Assembly (NCBI GenBank): GCA_035544895.1
Contig: DASZZM010000046.1
Span: 71,836 to 135,835 of the forward strand
Length of the DNA: 64,000 bases
From: JASLEW01 sp035544895
GTDB lineage: Bacteria; Acidobacteriota; Thermoanaerobaculia; Multivoradales; UBA5704
Direction of reading: 5' to 3'
Shown: positions 1 to 7,794 of the stretch, piece by piece
Layout: every line of letters starts with the position of its first letter
Position numbering within the stretch: the first letter of the stretch is position 1
The notes under the pieces: generated by a model
The model's database searches: none
The model's input: only the letters and a program-made list of their open reading frames with translations
What the model was told of the DNA's origin: nothing
Translations under genes and position numbers: made by a program

Positions 1-36
1 TTCTAAACCAAGTACCCACTGCTAAGGAGATTTCTC

Positions 37-1095
37 ATGAGGTATCTGCGATCCGGGTTTCTCGGCCTCGCCGGCCTGCTGCTGGCGCTGGCCGCGGGAG
101 GTGCGGCTCCGGCCGCCGCGGCGGACATCACGGGCGCGGGGGCGACGTTCCCCTACCCGGTCTACGCCAAGTGGGCCGACGCCTACAAGACGAAGACCGA
201 CATCGGCCTCAACTACCAGTCCATCGGCTCGGGCGGCGGCATCAAGCAGATCAAGGCGAAGACGGTCGACTTCGGCGCCAGCGACAAGCCGCTGGAGCCC
301 AAGGAGCTCGGGGAGAGCGGGCTCATCCAGTTCCCGATGATCATGGGGGGAGTGGTGCCTGTGGTCAACGTCAAGGGCGTCGGAGCCGGCCAGCTCAAGC
401 TCGACGGCCCGCTTCTCGCAGAGATCTACCTGGGCAAGGTCGCGAAGTGGAACGACCCGAAGATCCGCGCCCTCAACAAGGGCGTCAAGCTGCCCGACGC
501 GGCGATCTCGGTGGTGCACCGCTCCGATGGCTCGGGGACCACCTTCATCTTCACCCACTACCTGTCCGAGGTGAGCCCCGAGTGGAAGCAGAAGGTTGGC
601 GAGGAGGCCTCGGTCTCCTGGCCGGTCGGGGTCGGCGGCAAGGGTAACGAGGGGGTCGCCTCCTATGCCAGCCGTCTCCCGGGGGCGATCGGCTACGTGG
701 AGTACGCCTATGCGCTGCAGAACAAGCTCGCCTACGTGGTGCTGAAGAACCGGGCCGGCAAGTTCGCGAAGCCGAGCAGCCAGAGCTTCCAGGCCGCGGC
801 GGCCAACGCCGATTGGGCCAAGGCGCCCGGCTTCTACCTGTTGCTGACCAACCAGCCGGGGGCCGAGAGCTGGCCGATCACCGGCGCCAGCTTCATCCTG
901 ATCTATCGCGAGCAGGCCGATGCCGCCAAGGCCAAGCAGGTGCTCGACTTCTTCGACTGGGCCTACCACAACGGCGCCCAGTTGGCGGCCGCGCTAGACT
1001 ATGTGCCGATGCCGGACAAGGTCATCAAGCTGGTCGAGCAGAACTGGAGCACCTCGATCAAGGCCAACGGCAAACCGGTGTGGACCGCGCACTGA
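37..1095 (+). CDS. pstS: Phosphate ABC transporter substrate-binding protein PstS
   Basis: This is the periplasmic phosphate receptor that feeds the PstCAB importer. The 352-residue protein starts with a clear signal peptide (charged MRYLRS, hydrophobic core, Ala-rich cleavage region near residue 29). It continues with the family hallmark GAGATFPYPVYAKW near residues 33-46. The phosphate-loop type segments SIGSGGG and HRSDGSGTTFIF are both present. The start is supported by an AAGGAG box about 8 bases upstream. It is the first gene of pstSCAB and its stop lies just inside the start region of pstC. No Pho box can be judged because the window begins 36 bases upstream. Length is normal for the family. 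Confidence 0.95.
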   Translation: MRYLRSGFLGLAGLLLALAAGGAAPAAAADITGAGATFPYPVYAKWADAYKTKTDIGLNYQSIGSGGGIKQIKAKTVDFGASDKPLEPKELGESGLIQFPMIMGGVVPVVNVKGVGAGQLKLDGPLLAEIYLGKVAKWNDPKIRALNKGVKLPDAAISVVHRSDGSGTTFIFTHYLSEVSPEWKQKVGEEASVSWPVGVGGKGNEGVASYASRLPGAIGYVEYAYALQNKLAYVVLKNRAGKFAKPSSQSFQAAAANADWAKAPGFYLLLTNQPGAESWPITGASFILIYREQADAAKAKQVLDFFDWAYHNGAQLAAALDYVPMPDKVIKLVEQNWSTSIKANGKPVWTAH

Positions 1096-2045
1096 ATACG
1101 CGCCCGCGGGCGCGCTGGCACACCCTGGAGGACCGCCTCTTCCGCGGCACGACCCTCGCTTTCGCGGGGGTCGTCTTCGTCCTCCTCCTGGCCATTCTGC
1201 TGTCGCTGCTGCAGGGCAGCCTGCCGGCCCTCCAGAAGTTCGGCCTCCGCTTCCTGACCAGCCGGGAGTGGAACCCGGTGACCGAGCATTTCGGCGCCCT
1301 GGTCCAGATCTACGGCACGCTGGCGACCTCGGCCATCGCCATGCTCTTCGGCATCCCGGTCTCCTTCGGCATCGCGCTGTTCGTCACCGAGCTCTGCCCG
1401 CGCTGGCTGAAGCGCCCCCTGTCGACCGCCATCGAGCTGCTCGCCGCCATTCCCAGCATCATCTACGGCATGTGGGGGCTCTTCGTGCTCGCGCCGCTGC
1501 TCTCCGACCATGTCGAGCCCTGGCTGACCGACCACCTCGGCGGCGTGCCGCTGGCCGGCAGGCTGTTCCAGGGCCCGCCGCTGGGCATCGGAGTCTTGCC
1601 GGCGGGGCTGATCCTCGCCATCATGGTGATCCCGTTCATCTCGGCGGTGATGCGCGACGTCTTCGAGACGGTGCCGGCCGTCCTCAAGGAGTCCACTTAC
1701 GCGCTCGGCGCGACCACCTGGGAAGTGGTGTGGAACATCGTGCTGCCCTACGCCAAGACGGGCGTGGCGGGCGGCATCATGCTCGGCCTGGGGCGGGCGC
1801 TCGGCGAAACCATGGCGGTGACCTTCGTCATCGGCAACGCGCACGAGCTCAACGGCTCGCTGCTCGCCCCCGGCAACACCATCTCCTCGAACCTCGCCAA
1901 CGAGTTCACCGAGGCGGTCGGGGAGACCTATACCTCGTCGTTGATCAGCCTCGGGCTGATCCTCTTCATCATCACGTTCGTGGTTCTTGCGTTCTCGAAG
2001 CTGCTGCTGTTGCAGCTCGCGCGGCGGGAAGGGAAGCAGGCATGA
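1080..2045 (+). CDS. pstC: Phosphate ABC transporter permease PstC
   Basis: This is one of the two inner-membrane permease subunits of the high-affinity phosphate importer. About 321 residues with six hydrophobic segments; the first begins near FAGVVFVLLLAILLSLL. The ABC-permease EAA-like loop reads ALGATTWEVVWNIVLPYAKTG and contacts the ATPase PstB. No ATG occurs before the first membrane segment. I therefore chose the GTG at 1080, which overlaps the end of pstS by 16 bases; a CTG at 1092 is a less likely alternative. The stop overlaps the pstA start (ATGA), indicating translational coupling. Confidence 0.88.
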   Translation: MDRALNTRPRARWHTLEDRLFRGTTLAFAGVVFVLLLAILLSLLQGSLPALQKFGLRFLTSREWNPVTEHFGALVQIYGTLATSAIAMLFGIPVSFGIALFVTELCPRWLKRPLSTAIELLAAIPSIIYGMWGLFVLAPLLSDHVEPWLTDHLGGVPLAGRLFQGPPLGIGVLPAGLILAIMVIPFISAVMRDVFETVPAVLKESTYALGATTWEVVWNIVLPYAKTGVAGGIMLGLGRALGETMAVTFVIGNAHELNGSLLAPGNTISSNLANEFTEAVGETYTSSLISLGLILFIITFVVLAFSKLLLLQLARREGKQA

Positions 2046-2986
2046 GGGAGCGCCCCGACGATCGCGCCGCCGGGCTCGCGCTCTCGGGCACCGGGCTCGC
2101 CGGGGGAGCCTCCGGCCTCTTGCCCGGGGGCGGGTTCGCGCGCATGTTCGGCCGTTACCGGCGCCGCCGCCTGACCAACCTCGCGGCCCTCGGGCTGTCG
2201 GTGGCCACCATGGGGCTGGGCCTGTTCTGGCTGGTCTGGATCCTGTGGACCCTGGCGGCGCGCGGGATGGGCAGCCTGCGCTGGGCGGTCTTCACCCACC
2301 CGACGCCGCCGCCGGGAAGCAACGGCGGCCTGTCGAACGCCATCGCCGGCAGCCTCCTGATGACCGCCGCCGCCATCCTGGTGGCGACACCGGTCGGCAT
2401 CCTGGCCGGCACCTACCTGGCGGAGTTCGGCCGCTCCGGATGGTTCGCCGCCGTGACCCGCTTCATCAACGACATCCTGCTCAGCGCCCCGTCGATCATC
2501 ATCGGGCTCTTCATCTATACCGTGATGGTGGTGCGCATGGGGCACTTCTCGGGCTGGGCCGGGGCGATGGCGCTGGCGATCATCGCCATTCCCATCGTGG
2601 TGCGCACCACCGAGGACATGCTGCGGCTGGTTCCGGCCAGCCTGCGGGAGGCGGCGGCCGCCCTGGGCGCGCCGCAGTGGAAGGTAGTGGCCGCGATCGC
2701 CTACCGCGCGGCCAGGCCGGGCATCCTGACCGGGGTCCTGCTGGCGCTGGCGCGGGTGAGCGGAGAGACGGCGCCGCTGCTCTTTACCGCGCTCAACAAC
2801 CAGTTCTCGAACCTCAACATGAACAGGCCGATCGCCAACCTGCCGGTGGTCATCTTCCAGTTCGCCATGAGCCCGTATGCGGACTGGCAGCACCTGGCAT
2901 GGGCCGGAGCGCTGTTGATCACGCTCAGCGTCCTGGTCCTCAACATCGTCGCGCGCATCGCCTTCCGCCAGCAGAAAGCGGGGTGA
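2042..2986 (+). CDS. pstA: Phosphate ABC transporter permease PstA
   Basis: This is the second permease subunit of the phosphate importer, 314 residues. It starts at the ATG that overlaps the pstC stop. The first ~50 residues are a Gly/Arg-rich extension before the first membrane segment (LAALGLSVATMGLGLFWLVW). Six membrane segments follow, with the cytoplasmic coupling loop AAAALGAPQWKVVAAIAYRAA. Near the C-terminus, GETAPLLFTALNNQF is the typical PstA signature. It ends 7 bases before pstB, in the same transcription unit. Confidence 0.93.
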   Translation: MRERPDDRAAGLALSGTGLAGGASGLLPGGGFARMFGRYRRRRLTNLAALGLSVATMGLGLFWLVWILWTLAARGMGSLRWAVFTHPTPPPGSNGGLSNAIAGSLLMTAAAILVATPVGILAGTYLAEFGRSGWFAAVTRFINDILLSAPSIIIGLFIYTVMVVRMGHFSGWAGAMALAIIAIPIVVRTTEDMLRLVPASLREAAAALGAPQWKVVAAIAYRAARPGILTGVLLALARVSGETAPLLFTALNNQFSNLNMNRPIANLPVVIFQFAMSPYADWQHLAWAGALLITLSVLVLNIVARIAFRQQKAG

Positions 2987-2993
2987 CGGACCC

Positions 2994-3932
2994 ATGCCTT
3001 TTTCGCCCAGAGACTCCGAGCCGATGACCATGCAGCCGACGCCGGCGGCGGCCGAGGAGAGAGCCGAGCGCGAGGGAAGGGGCGGAGGCGGGAGCGGCGA
3101 GGGCGGCGAGCCTGTCCGCCAGGAGGTGCTGCTGCCGCGCGTCGAGGTGGCCCACGCGAGCCCCCCGGCGGCGGCTTTCGAGCCCAAGATCCTCGTCCGC
3201 AAGCTCAACTTCTATTACGGCAAGCACCGGGCCATCAAAGACATCGACATGACCATCGCGTCGCGCATGGTGACCGCTTTCATCGGCCCTTCGGGTTGCG
3301 GCAAGTCGACGCTGCTGCGGTCCTTCAACCGCATCTACCAGATGTATCCCAAGCAACGGGCGACGGGAGAGGTGATCCTGGACGGCGAGAACATCCTCGA
3401 TCCCAAGCTCGACGTCAATTTGCTGCGCAAGAAGGTGGGGATGGTGTTCCAGGCGCCGACGCCCTTTCCGATGTCGATCCACGACAACATCGCTTTCGGC
3501 GTGCGCCTCTACGAGGACCTGCGCGGGACAGCGATGGACGAGTGCGTGGAATGGGCGCTGCGCAAGGCGGCGCTGTGGGACGAGGTCAAGGACAAGCTCA
3601 GGCAGACGGGGCGCAGCCTGTCGGGGGGCCAGCAGCAGAGGTTGTGCATCGCCCGCGCCATCGCCGTCAAGCCCGAGGTGCTGCTGCTCGACGAGCCCAC
3701 GTCGGCGCTGGACCCGATCTCGACCGCCGCCATCGAAGAGCTGATCCAGGAGCTGGCCGAGGAGTACACGGTGGTCATCGTGACGCACAACTTGCAGCAG
3801 GCGGCGCGGGTCTCGGACTACATCGCGCTCCTCTACCTGGGCGAGGTCGTGGAGTTCAACGACACCAAGACGATGATCACGCGGCCGAGCAAGAAGCAGA
3901 CCGAGGACTACATCACCGGCCGCTTCGGATAA
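2994..3932 (+). CDS. pstB: Phosphate ABC transporter ATPase PstB
   Basis: This is the cytoplasmic ATPase driving phosphate import. The 312-residue protein has Walker A GPSGCGKST at residues 98-106, the signature LSGGQQQR and Walker B VLLLDEPTSALD. The switch histidine lies in VIVTHN. The PstB-typical RKKVGMVFQAPTPFPMSI stretch is present. The first ~62 residues are an unusual low-complexity Gly/Glu/Arg extension. The true start could therefore be the internal ATG at codon 11 or 13, or even later; the core ATPase begins at about residue 64. No phoU follows, unlike many pst operons. Confidence 0.94.
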   Translation: MPFSPRDSEPMTMQPTPAAAEERAEREGRGGGGSGEGGEPVRQEVLLPRVEVAHASPPAAAFEPKILVRKLNFYYGKHRAIKDIDMTIASRMVTAFIGPSGCGKSTLLRSFNRIYQMYPKQRATGEVILDGENILDPKLDVNLLRKKVGMVFQAPTPFPMSIHDNIAFGVRLYEDLRGTAMDECVEWALRKAALWDEVKDKLRQTGRSLSGGQQQRLCIARAIAVKPEVLLLDEPTSALDPISTAAIEELIQELAEEYTVVIVTHNLQQAARVSDYIALLYLGEVVEFNDTKTMITRPSKKQTEDYITGRFG

Positions 3933-3939
3933 CCGCCCT

Positions 3940-4203
3940 CCCGAGCCGAGGGGTGGGGGGAAAGGACGGACGGACAAGGGGCGGGGCGCGGACGGGTCGC
4001 CGGGAGTCGTGAGCAGGTCGTTTGGCTGGCGGCTCGGGGGCGATTGAGATCGGGGCGATGGTGGTGGACCGCGCCGCCGCCAAACACGACCTGCTCACGA
4101 CCCCCGGCGACCCTGCGGACCGTCTGGGCGGTCCGAACGGGTAAGAAACCCCCCAACCTCGGCTCCCCACCCACCCGGCGTTAGGGGAAGAGGCCTCACC
4201 GCA
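3940..4203. repeat. Structured intergenic repeat, copy 1 (nested inverted repeats)
   Basis: The 438-base gap between pstB and the next gene contains a strong inverted repeat. The arms are about 3993-4024 and 4081-4113, with a core GAGCAGGTCG matched by its complement CGACCTGCTC, separated by ~57 bases. An outer pair also matches: GAGCCGAGG followed by a G-run at about 3945-3960, and its complement at about 4147-4163. A tail follows that reads CGGACC...GGTCCGAACGGG then a C-run and CGGCGTTAGG. The arm plus tail architecture recurs at about 6296-6450. No coding capacity is convincing. It may also act as a transcription terminator after pstB. Confidence 0.6.
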
Positions 4204-4370
4204 CCGACCAACGATGCACTCCAGGACGCCGAGCCCTCGCCTCGATGTGCGGTCGTGATTGCTTCAACCAGTATGTAACAAAGATAGCAAATCTGGCGCC
4301 TACCTTGTCCGTAAGCGAACAGGCGGAGGCACTATGCCGCCGGGCTCGTTCGCGACGAAAGGAATCGACC

Positions 4371-4856
4371 ATGGCTGACACCGAAAAGATCCCGGCCGCC
4401 CAGCCGGCCTTCGCCAACGCCCCTGACGAACGCGCCTTCAAGGCCGCTCGCACCCTTCCCACGGGCGCCGCGGCGCAGCCGGACCCCGCGAAGTTCGGCG
4501 TGGAGGGCTGTTGCCCCCGCGAGTACTGGGCGGTGATCGAGAGCGACGGCTCCCTGGCCCGTGGCCGCAACGTCGTGCGCACGGTGAAGCTGGGCACAGG
4601 CCAGTACGCGATCGTCTTCACCGCCGACGTTAGCAAAGGCGTCTACGTGGCCACCCTCGGGCCGTCGAGCATCGGCACGGCGCCTACCGGCCAGATCGGC
4701 GTGGCCACCCGCTGCTGCACGGACGGGCAGTCCTATCTCCCGTTCGAGCTCCTCGGCTCACCGAATGCCAACAATCACGCCGTCTGGGTGGACACCCACG
4801 ACACGAACGGGAACAACAGCGACCGTCCCTTCCATTTGATCGTCTTGACCCACTGA
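4371..4856 (+). CDS. Hypothetical protein with C-terminal beta-rich domain, Cys-containing
   Basis: A 161-residue protein of unknown function. The first ~55 residues are Ala/Pro-rich and probably disordered. From about residue 58 there is a compact domain of the form YWAVIESDGSLARGR...GTGQYAIVFTADVSKGVYVATLG, ending DRPFHLIVLTH. That pattern resembles a beta-sandwich-like module seen in many uncharacterised bacterial proteins (from memory, not a named function). Two CC pairs (GCCP and RCCT) could bind metal or form disulfides. There is no signal peptide. ATG at 4371 has GAAAGGA upstream. The reading frame stays open past the TGA into the propeller remnant that follows. Confidence 0.7.
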   Translation: MADTEKIPAAQPAFANAPDERAFKAARTLPTGAAAQPDPAKFGVEGCCPREYWAVIESDGSLARGRNVVRTVKLGTGQYAIVFTADVSKGVYVATLGPSSIGTAPTGQIGVATRCCTDGQSYLPFELLGSPNANNHAVWVDTHDTNGNNSDRPFHLIVLTH

Positions 4857-4931
4857 TCGGGTCCGGACCGTGCCGCCGGAGAGAACACCGCGTCCGGCGG
4901 CCGGTCCCTCTCCGGGCGGGCCGTCCCGACA

Positions 4932-5330
4932 AAGGTTCGTCTCTTCGGGCCGCCGGACCGCACGGCCAGCGATCCCTCCAACCCCGAGTCCTTCTTCATC
5001 ACGCAGCTCCGCAAGGACCTGGTCCCCGAGTGGCAATACCAGAGCGCCAACGCGCTCTCCTGCCGCCGCGACCCGGACGGCCACCTCTCGTGCATGTCCG
5101 ACCACCCCCACGGCTTCGACTGGTGCATCAACGCTCCCGCAATCGACGGCCGCGGCGTGGTCTACGCCGGCAGCGAGGACGGCAACCTCTACGCCATCGA
5201 TCAGGGCGAGGGTGTGCGCGACAAGGTCTTCTTGCGGCTTGCGGTGGGCGCCGCCTACACGCCGCTGGCTATCGGACCGGACGGCAAGATCTACGCCGAG
5301 AACGACGGGACCCTTTTCGTCCTCGGGCAG
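4932..5330 (+). pseudogene. C-terminal remnant of a PQQ-type beta-propeller protein
   Basis: Translation in the frame of 4932 gives KVRLFGPPDR, then SFFITQLRKDLVPEWQYQS and GFDWCINAPAIDGRG, VVYAGSEDGNLYAID and PDGKIYAENDGTLFVLG. This is typical end-of-propeller sequence with the VYxGSxDGNLYAID blade motif. No ATG or GTG occurs in frame before 5094, and only about two blades are present. Coding-like sequence ends at about 5330, after which the frame runs into GC-rich repeat sequence. I read it as a 5'-truncated gene. A short secreted derivative starting at 5094 is less likely. Confidence 0.6.
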
Positions 5331-5480
5331 CCGCCGACCGAGGGGGAGGGGAAGCCGGCCGGTAGGGGGGGGCCGGCGCTTCGGACCGGCATGGTCGGCA
5401 GGTTCGGGCAACCCTCGGTGCGGGGAGCCTGGCCTCATCCGCATCGTCCCCCCACCCTCGGCTCCCCTGGCCGGCTGGGC

Positions 5481-5831
5481 TCACAGAGGCAGGAACGAGA
5501 TCCGATTCACCCCCTCCTCCGCTTCCATCGTCGCCCAGATGAGAAGAAGCCACTCTGCAGCGTCCGACACGGGCATGTGCTGAGGGACCAGCACTACACC
5601 GGCGCTTTGGCCGCCCTGTACGAACTCCGCAAAGTGCATGGGCATCGTCTTGCGGTCATGGCTGACCAGCACCCTGCCTGTCTTGGCAACGGCAGCCAGT
5701 ACCTGGTCGTCCCGAAGACCGGCGAAGCCTGCATCGAAGGCGGTACGGAAGTCGACACCTGGCTCCTGGCGGGTCAGGGCCAGGACGATCGCAAGGTTGA
5801 GGTCAGCATCCGCCTGGAAGCGGATGCTCAC
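5481..5831 (-). CDS. DUF5615-type PIN-like toxin candidate
   Basis: A 116-residue protein matching the small PIN-like (Mut7-C related) family usually encoded beside DUF433 antitoxins. It has the N-terminal MSIRFQADADLNLAIVLAL with Asp residues and the internal GRVLVSHDRKTMPMHF, the typical acidic/His signature. It starts with GTG at 5831, overlapping the stop of the upstream DUF433 gene (GTGA), so the two are translationally coupled. Known family members are proposed RNase toxins; catalysis here is inferred only. Confidence 0.75.
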   Translation of the reverse strand: MSIRFQADADLNLAIVLALTRQEPGVDFRTAFDAGFAGLRDDQVLAAVAKTGRVLVSHDRKTMPMHFAEFVQGGQSAGVVLVPQHMPVSDAAEWLLLIWATMEAEEGVNRISFLPL

Positions 5832-6154
5832 GGCTGGCGCTGTCGTGCGTCGATGAGCTTCTGGTAGAACGCGGGGTCAGCGCGGCGATTGGCCTCCATG
5901 AGGCGCTCGTAATCGAGCCGTCCCTCATGAAGATAGGCATCTATCTCGGCGCGGTGCGCGAGGTAGAAGGCGATCGCGCCATAGACTTGCTCAAGGGTCA
6001 GCAGAGGGAATGACTGCGCGATACTCTCCGCCGTCTGACCGTTCAGGAAAGCATAAACAATCGAGTCAAGCGACACTCTCGTGTCGTTCACCCAGTAGCC
6101 GCCATCCCGCTGCGATACGTACCCTTCGCCCTTCATCCACTTGAGGATACACAT
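5828..6154 (-). CDS. DUF433 antitoxin-like protein
   Basis: A 108-residue protein with the DUF433 pattern: YVSQRDGGYWVNDTRVSLDSIVYAFLNGQ, then SFPLLTLEQVYGAIAFYLAH. This is a winged-helix-like fold common in antitoxins. It is the first gene of the pair with the DUF5615 gene and overlaps it by 4 bases. ATG at 6154 or the ATG at 6136 (MKGEGYVSQ) could be the start; the family normally begins near the YVSQRDGGYW motif, so 6136 is plausible. It probably neutralises the partner and autoregulates the pair. Confidence 0.78.
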   Translation of the reverse strand: MCILKWMKGEGYVSQRDGGYWVNDTRVSLDSIVYAFLNGQTAESIAQSFPLLTLEQVYGAIAFYLAHRAEIDAYLHEGRLDYERLMEANRRADPAFYQKLIDARQRQP

Positions 6155-6291
6155 TGTGCACCGGAAAAGCGACAGACCCCCTGGCGGGCCTGGTAGAGAT
6201 CGTCGAGGGAGAGGTAGCGCTCATCTTCGGGACGGCTGAACCACTCCCGAGACGCGCGGGTGAGGGTCTTCTCTACGATTGCGACGGACAT
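6133..6291 (-). pseudogene. Truncated 5' fragment of a DUF932-like gene
   Basis: From the ATG at 6291 the frame reads MSVAIVEKTLTRASREWF, then SRPEDERYLSLDDLYQ, and then ends at 6133. The pattern ...LTRASRELF.R..DERF.SLxxL resembles the N-terminus of DUF932 phage/plasmid-type proteins as I recall them. Full-length relatives run several hundred residues, so this would be a broken remnant fused to the start of the DUF433 gene region. Low certainty: it is short and recognised from memory. Confidence 0.4.
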
Positions 6292-6295
6292 ACGG

Positions 6296-6450
6296 GTCGG
6301 GTCGCGGGAGTGAACAGGGTGCGGTGGGGGACGGGGCACCTGCTCTGACTCCCGCGATCCGGCGGACCCTCTGCGCAGTCCGAACGGGAGAACCCCCACC
6401 CTCACCTCCCCACCCTCCGGCGTTGAGGAGGAAGACCCTCACCGCTCCGC
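6296..6450. repeat. Structured intergenic repeat, copy 2
   Basis: This is a second copy of the element seen after pstB. The inverted arms GTCGCGGGAGT (about 6301) and ACTCCCGCGAT (about 6348) enclose ~35 bases. They are followed by the tail CGGACC...CAGTCCGAACGGG (about 6363-6388), a C-rich run, and CGGCGTTGAGGAGGAAGACC (about 6419-6438). Order and spacing match copy 1, though the spacer is shorter. It separates the DUF932-like fragment from the AbrB remnant. Confidence 0.55.
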
Positions 6451-6672
6451 TCGAGCCTGCTTGACAGCCCTCCGTACATCCGCCGGCTTCATGCCGGGCT
6501 TGGCGCGCCGAGTTCCTGGCACGCCGCACCAGATCGTTGAACTCATCCATGACAGGCGGCGCGATGGCCTTGAGGATGACGACGTCACGGTCCCCCCCAC
6601 GACTACGAACTGGGCTCCTGCCTTGAGTCCGAGACGATCGCGAATCACCTGAAAGTTCGTAGCCGCCAGCCT
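6439..6672 (-). pseudogene. Frameshifted AbrB/MazE-family antitoxin remnant
   Basis: Read across three frames, the minus strand gives NFQVIRDRLGLKAGAQFVVVGG, next DRDVVILKAIAPPVMDEF with NDLVRRAR, and finally GMKPADVRRAVKQARAER before a stop. Together these match the usual C-terminal two thirds of a SpoVT/AbrB-type antitoxin. The frame changes once at a run of seven C (G on the coding strand) near 6591-6597. It changes again near the ARNSARQAR segment at about 6510. The N-terminal swapped-hairpin strand is missing. No partner PIN toxin is visible. Genuine decay is likely, but a homopolymer assembly error could explain one of the shifts. Confidence 0.55.
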
Positions 6673-6815
6673 GTCGATGCTCAACCACCTCGTTGACAAA
6701 ACCTTGGAAGGCGAGAGCTCGAGGTGTACTGCCGGGGCGCGGGGCTGAAGATCGCGGTGCGCGACGACGAAGGGCATAGACCGGGTGTCGGGAAATGCCA
6801 AGGCTCGTGTATCCC

Positions 6816-7781
6816 TCAAAGGTTGTCTCGATCTTCGCCTTCCAGCTCGACCACGAAAACCTCCTCGCCCGGCCGCGAGTAGTTATGGTAATTATAGACA
6901 AGTGCTTTCGCATAACAGAGCTGGACATTATCGTTCTCGCAGGCCACAAGACCAGCCGCGATAGTCGATAGTTTCGTATTCATAGGAGCGACAATAACAT
7001 TATATCCGTCAGTCCTCTTCACTTGATCACTAATTTTGCGCCTCGCCGCAATTGGGTCTAGAGGTGAAAATGTGAACTCTCTCGCCCCCTCGTAAATAGC
7101 ATGAACCTTCCAAAATCCGTGGTGGCCGATATCATCCGTACTAGGAAGGTCGCCTGTCCGGCCGTACCCCAATGAAATCTCAGTCGGCTCATACCTTCCA
7201 ACGATATCAATCGTTCTCTGGTATTCTAGGCCGACCAAGACAATCAGGTGCAAAGCTCTTGATGGATAGACCCTGCCCGGAAAACCCAAAACCGACCGTA
7301 TCTCTCCTACTCCCTTGCTCAGCCATTTGTTCTCCGGCCTGTCTCCTATCGAATACTCGGTCGCCTTGCTATACAGTAATGTCACATTAACACATTGTCT
7401 AGTAATATACAAAACGCGCAACAGCATCAAAAGTGACTCGTGCGTAAAGGTCGAAATATCAACCACAATCCGCTGCGAGGAATCGCGAGCTAGATCCGCT
7501 ATCCCCCCGAACAAGGAATCACCAGTTTCTAACGGGTTGTCAGTGTTCAACCACGCCATCCTGCAGTTTGCCCCAAAGTGATCCCTCAAAGTAGCACCAT
7601 GACCTTGATGGAGCTCCGCATGGTTAATGTTCTCACATATCACTACGCTGTCAAATACATCCGCAGCGAATTGCAATGGAATTGTCAACGACCGCTTTTC
7701 GAAGCTTGCTGAGCACACGAAGTGCCCCCCATGTCCGACAAGATTGGCGATGTTCTCAATTCCTACTCTGCGAAGCAACAT
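6816..7781 (-). CDS. Unknown protein, third gene of the HD-ATPase module
   Basis: A 321-residue protein I do not recognise. The start is ATG 7781, because GGAGG sits 5 bases upstream and just past the ATPase stop (13-base gap). Alternating hydrophobic strands and helices suggest Rossmann-like domains: VVICENINH, RIVVDISTFTHESLLMLLRVL, VNVTLLYSK and LHLIVLVGLEYQRT. Late in the protein comes NVIVAPMNTKLSTIAAG, followed by VQLCYAKALVYNYHNYSRPG. The latter half recalls ligand-sensing CARF/SAVED-like layouts, but this is only a shape impression. No membrane segment or nuclease motif is obvious. Codon use is AT-rich compared with the rest of the window. Candidate effector or sensor of the module. 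Confidence 0.75.
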   Translation of the reverse strand: MLLRRVGIENIANLVGHGGHFVCSASFEKRSLTIPLQFAADVFDSVVICENINHAELHQGHGATLRDHFGANCRMAWLNTDNPLETGDSLFGGIADLARDSSQRIVVDISTFTHESLLMLLRVLYITRQCVNVTLLYSKATEYSIGDRPENKWLSKGVGEIRSVLGFPGRVYPSRALHLIVLVGLEYQRTIDIVGRYEPTEISLGYGRTGDLPSTDDIGHHGFWKVHAIYEGAREFTFSPLDPIAARRKISDQVKRTDGYNVIVAPMNTKLSTIAAGLVACENDNVQLCYAKALVYNYHNYSRPGEEVFVVELEGEDRDNL

Positions 7782-7794
7782 GGGAACCTCCACT

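Noticed and set aside
6461..6652. Plus-strand open frame opposite the AbrB remnant
   Set aside because: Short, no ribosome site and no recognisable protein pattern, whereas the minus strand gives clear AbrB-like similarity.
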